A program made the translations under genes and the position numbers. From assembly GCA_030424825.1 (NCBI GenBank), contig JAUHWE010000222.1, forward strand, positions 1-7,357: a DNA stretch of 7,357 nt, in the 5' to 3' direction. Positions 5,992 to 7,357 of this stretch are shown piece by piece; position 1 is the stretch's first letter, and each line of letters begins with the position of its first letter. The notes beneath the pieces are model-generated. The model was not told where the DNA came from, did not search any database, and was given only the letters and a program-made list of their open reading frames with translations. Source of the stretch: Verrucomicrobiia bacterium (lineage in GTDB: Bacteria > Verrucomicrobiota > Verrucomicrobiia > Opitutales > Opitutaceae).

Positions 5992-6012
5992 CTAAGTTGA
6001 GTGTTGGTTGTA

Positions 6013-6453
6013 TTAGAAGCTCGGCTCTGTCGCGTTGGTCGCGCCAGGCTGTGCTGTGTCGTTTCCTCCGACAGCCCAATGTATGTCGTTTATCAATACC
6101 TTGTATTCGAAGGCGCTGCTAACGTCAGACAGGGTGATAGACCAGGCGTCGGAACCTTTGCAATCCATGGGAACGCCGCTTTTCCAGGACAAGCCTGGAG
6201 CGTCACCGCGAATATAGAGGAGGTTGCCGAACCCTACGTCGGTTTTAGCTTCGATTACGGTTTTTGAGCGTTTGCTCGCTGCCGTTTTCTTTGCTGCTTT
6301 TTTAGCGGGCGCTTTTTTTGGAGCTGCTGTTTTGGCAGCTGTCTTTTTCGCCACTTTCTTCACTGCCGTTTTCTTGGCAGCTTTCTTAGCTACTTTCGCG
6401 GGCGCTTTTTTGGCAGGAGCCGATTTCGCCGCTGTACTCGTCGCTTTTTTCAT
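6013..6453 (-). CDS. Histone H1-like Lys/Ala/Pro-rich tail fused to a CBM20/48-like domain
   Basis: Residues 1-66 are almost only Lys, Ala, Pro, Thr and Val (about 23 Lys), with repeated blocks such as KKAPAK (15-20 and 46-51) followed by KAAKKTA. This is the composition of eukaryotic H1 C-terminal tails and of bacterial H1-like proteins that bind DNA non-specifically. Residues about 67-146 form a compact, different domain: GFGNLLYIRGDAPGLSW (74-90), DAWSITL, FEYKVLIND (115-123), HWAVGGND. The order of strands and the W/G/FEYK pattern resemble starch- or glycogen-binding modules of the CBM20/CBM48 beta-sandwich type. That assignment is by eye and unproven. No signal peptide is present, so the protein is likely cytoplasmic. 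A strong terminator follows; no convincing Shine-Dalgarno sequence precedes the ATG. It is a probable nucleoid protein or nucleic-acid-tethered ligand binder; the function is not known. Confidence 0.78.
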   Translation of the reverse strand: MKKATSTAAKSAPAKKAPAKVAKKAAKKTAVKKVAKKTAAKTAAPKKAPAKKAAKKTAASKRSKTVIEAKTDVGFGNLLYIRGDAPGLSWKSGVPMDCKGSDAWSITLSDVSSAFEYKVLINDIHWAVGGNDTAQPGATNATEPSF

Positions 6454-6721
6454 GTTTTCGTTTTCTTAGTTATATCAAGTCAGAAGGAGATTGCGACTCG
6501 AAAAGCAGCAATCAGCCGACTAACGAGCGATTTCCATACCACTTTGATTCAGGAATACAATATTTGCTTCGGTTTTTGTGTAATGAAACGGTAAAGGTTT
6601 CGGGATTCCCGGATTTTGGAGGTAATTGCACGGATCCCTCCGGTTTGTCTGAGCACGTGGGCATGAAAAAGCCCACGTAATTTACGTGGGCTTTTTGAAA
6701 GTGCTGTTTGCAGGGCCGTTG
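6454..6721. other. Intergenic region between the H1-like gene and pal
   Basis: No credible gene is seen. The region must hold the promoter of the H1-like gene, because the pal terminator at 6666-6696 isolates that gene from upstream transcription, but no convincing -35/-10 pair was found. A small dyad CGGGATTCCCG lies at 6601-6611. Confidence 0.4.
6666..6696 (-). terminator. Palindromic terminator of pal, bidirectional in form
   Basis: The arms at 6666-6680 and 6682-6696 are perfectly complementary over 15 bases. The stem core is GCCCACGTAA and the outer five pairs are A:T, so a T-run follows the stem on both strands. It begins 25 bases after the stop codon of the Pal gene, which it should terminate. 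No plus-strand gene runs into it. Confidence 0.9.
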
Positions 6722-7285
6722 CTAGCGAATCACCAGAAACTCGACGCGTCGATCCTCGGCCATTTGGGCGGCAGACGCGTTTTCCATCGCATTGAGATCG
6801 CCTTTGGAGAGCGTTTCGAGGCGTCCCGGTGAAACGCCAAGCGTCTCCAAGTACTGCCGCACGCTTTGCGATCTCCGTTCTCCGAGGCCCAGATTGTATT
6901 CGGGGGTTCCTCGCCAGTCGCAATGTCCTTCGAGTACCAAGCTGTGAGACGGGTAGTCGCGCAGGTAGTTGGCCACTTGAGTTAGCTTGGCCCGTTCGCT
7001 CGCCTTGATGCTGGAAGAGTCAAAGTCGAAGTAGACCATTGCGGAAATGATTCCACGCTCGCCCGATCCATCTCTTCCTTGGCCTGACTCGAGCGCTGTT
7101 TCGCCCGGAGCAAAGGTTCCCGCGTCATCAAGACTGTCAAAGCTTTCACCACGTCCAGATGAATCCGAGGAGGATCCCATCACCGTGTCGAGTGGGTTGG
7201 GGCGGCGGGGCTTTTTCTTACAGCCGGAGAATCCGACTGCAACGGCGATAATGAGGATGTAAAGGATGGACTTTTTGGAAATCAT
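6722..7285 (-). CDS. pal: Peptidoglycan-associated lipoprotein (Pal/OmpA family)
   Basis: Pal anchors the outer membrane to peptidoglycan and works with the Tol system during envelope constriction. A short basic N-terminus and hydrophobic segment (about 6-19) lead to GFSGC with Cys22 as the lipidation site; Phe at the -3 position is off consensus. The lysine-rich start of the mature chain does not carry the usual Asp inner-membrane retention signal. Residues about 30-78 form a Ser/Gly/Asp-rich linker. The OmpA-like domain (about 83-187) has VYFDFDSSSI, LEGHCDWRGTPEYN (118-131), LGERRSQSVRQYL (134-146) and RRVEFLV. Asp123 and Arg138 match the diaminopimelate-binding pair. At 187 residues it is of typical length. 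No tolB is visible because the window ends just upstream. A generic OmpA-family lipoprotein is the alternative. Confidence 0.92.
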   Translation of the reverse strand: MISKKSILYILIIAVAVGFSGCKKKPRRPNPLDTVMGSSSDSSGRGESFDSLDDAGTFAPGETALESGQGRDGSGERGIISAMVYFDFDSSSIKASERAKLTQVANYLRDYPSHSLVLEGHCDWRGTPEYNLGLGERRSQSVRQYLETLGVSPGRLETLSKGDLNAMENASAAQMAEDRRVEFLVIR

Positions 7286-7341
7286 AGATCTGAACGCTTC
7301 AAATACAATTGACTATTCGGTATTGTTCACGTTCGGCAAGA

Positions 7342-7347
7342 ATTATA
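7342..7347 (-). promoter_or_regulatory. Possible -10 box upstream of pal
   Basis: On the minus strand a perfect TATAAT hexamer lies at 7342-7347, about 57 bases before the pal start codon. The matching -35 region would fall beyond the right edge of the window, so the call cannot be completed. If pal is transcribed from an upstream tol gene, this may be coincidental. Confidence 0.3.
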
Positions 7348-7357
7348 AACGGTTGAA

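Noticed and set aside
6224..6469. Long open frame on the plus strand opposite the H1-like gene, Ala/Phe-rich and hydrophobic-looking
   Set aside because: It is the antisense of Lys/Ala codons (AAG and GCC runs read as CTT and GGC), which always gives Phe/Ala-rich shadows. The minus-strand frame has a structured second domain and its own terminator.
6469..6474. TATAAC on the minus strand as a -10 box for the H1-like gene
   Set aside because: No reasonable -35 hexamer is at the right distance and the leader would be only about 9 bases, so the support is too thin to annotate.
6549..6923. Open frame on the minus strand overlapping the 3' end of pal
   Set aside because: It runs through the pal terminator, has no recognisable domain and overlaps conserved OmpA-domain coding in another frame.

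Overview
This is a bacterial chromosomal window of moderate GC with eight protein genes, most of them housekeeping. The protein families, the rarity of clear Shine-Dalgarno sequences, and the inverted repeats built on GTAGGG...GCCG half-sites at gene 3' ends suggest a Gram-negative member of the Verrucomicrobiota, probably class Opitutae. That placement is inference, because no rRNA or other decisive marker is present. A Pal lipoprotein supports a diderm envelope.

Layout, left to right. Positions 1-316 are non-coding and repeat-rich. carA (carbamoyl-phosphate synthase small subunit) lies on the minus strand and is divergent from a plus-strand lysine 2,3-aminomutase gene (kamA type). Their shared 137-base intergenic region holds two perfect dyads. 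kamA converges on a minus-strand Mn-type superoxide dismutase gene (sodA), and a large inverted repeat plus the sodA terminator lie between them. sodA follows a tadA-type deaminase gene on the same strand and appears to have its own promoter at the 3' end of tadA. tadA is divergent from infA (translation initiation factor IF-1, with an unusual basic C-terminal tail). infA is followed by a xerC/xerD-type tyrosine recombinase gene with a GTG start. That gene converges, across two more inverted repeats, on a minus-strand gene for an unusual protein: a histone H1-like Lys/Ala/Pro-rich tail joined to a small predicted beta-sandwich domain resembling starch/glycogen-binding modules. Last is a minus-strand gene for a Pal/OmpA-type lipoprotein, closed by a perfect palindromic terminator.

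The genes do not form one pathway. They cover pyrimidine/arginine precursor synthesis, beta-lysine formation, superoxide defence, tRNA wobble editing, translation initiation, chromosome dimer resolution, possible nucleoid or surface-glycan binding, and envelope integrity. No complete novel multi-gene system is visible. The items most worth a second look are the H1-tail/CBM-like fusion protein, the nested-palindrome repeats confined to gene 3' ends and convergent junctions, the tailed IF-1, and the aminomutase with an apparently altered zinc site.
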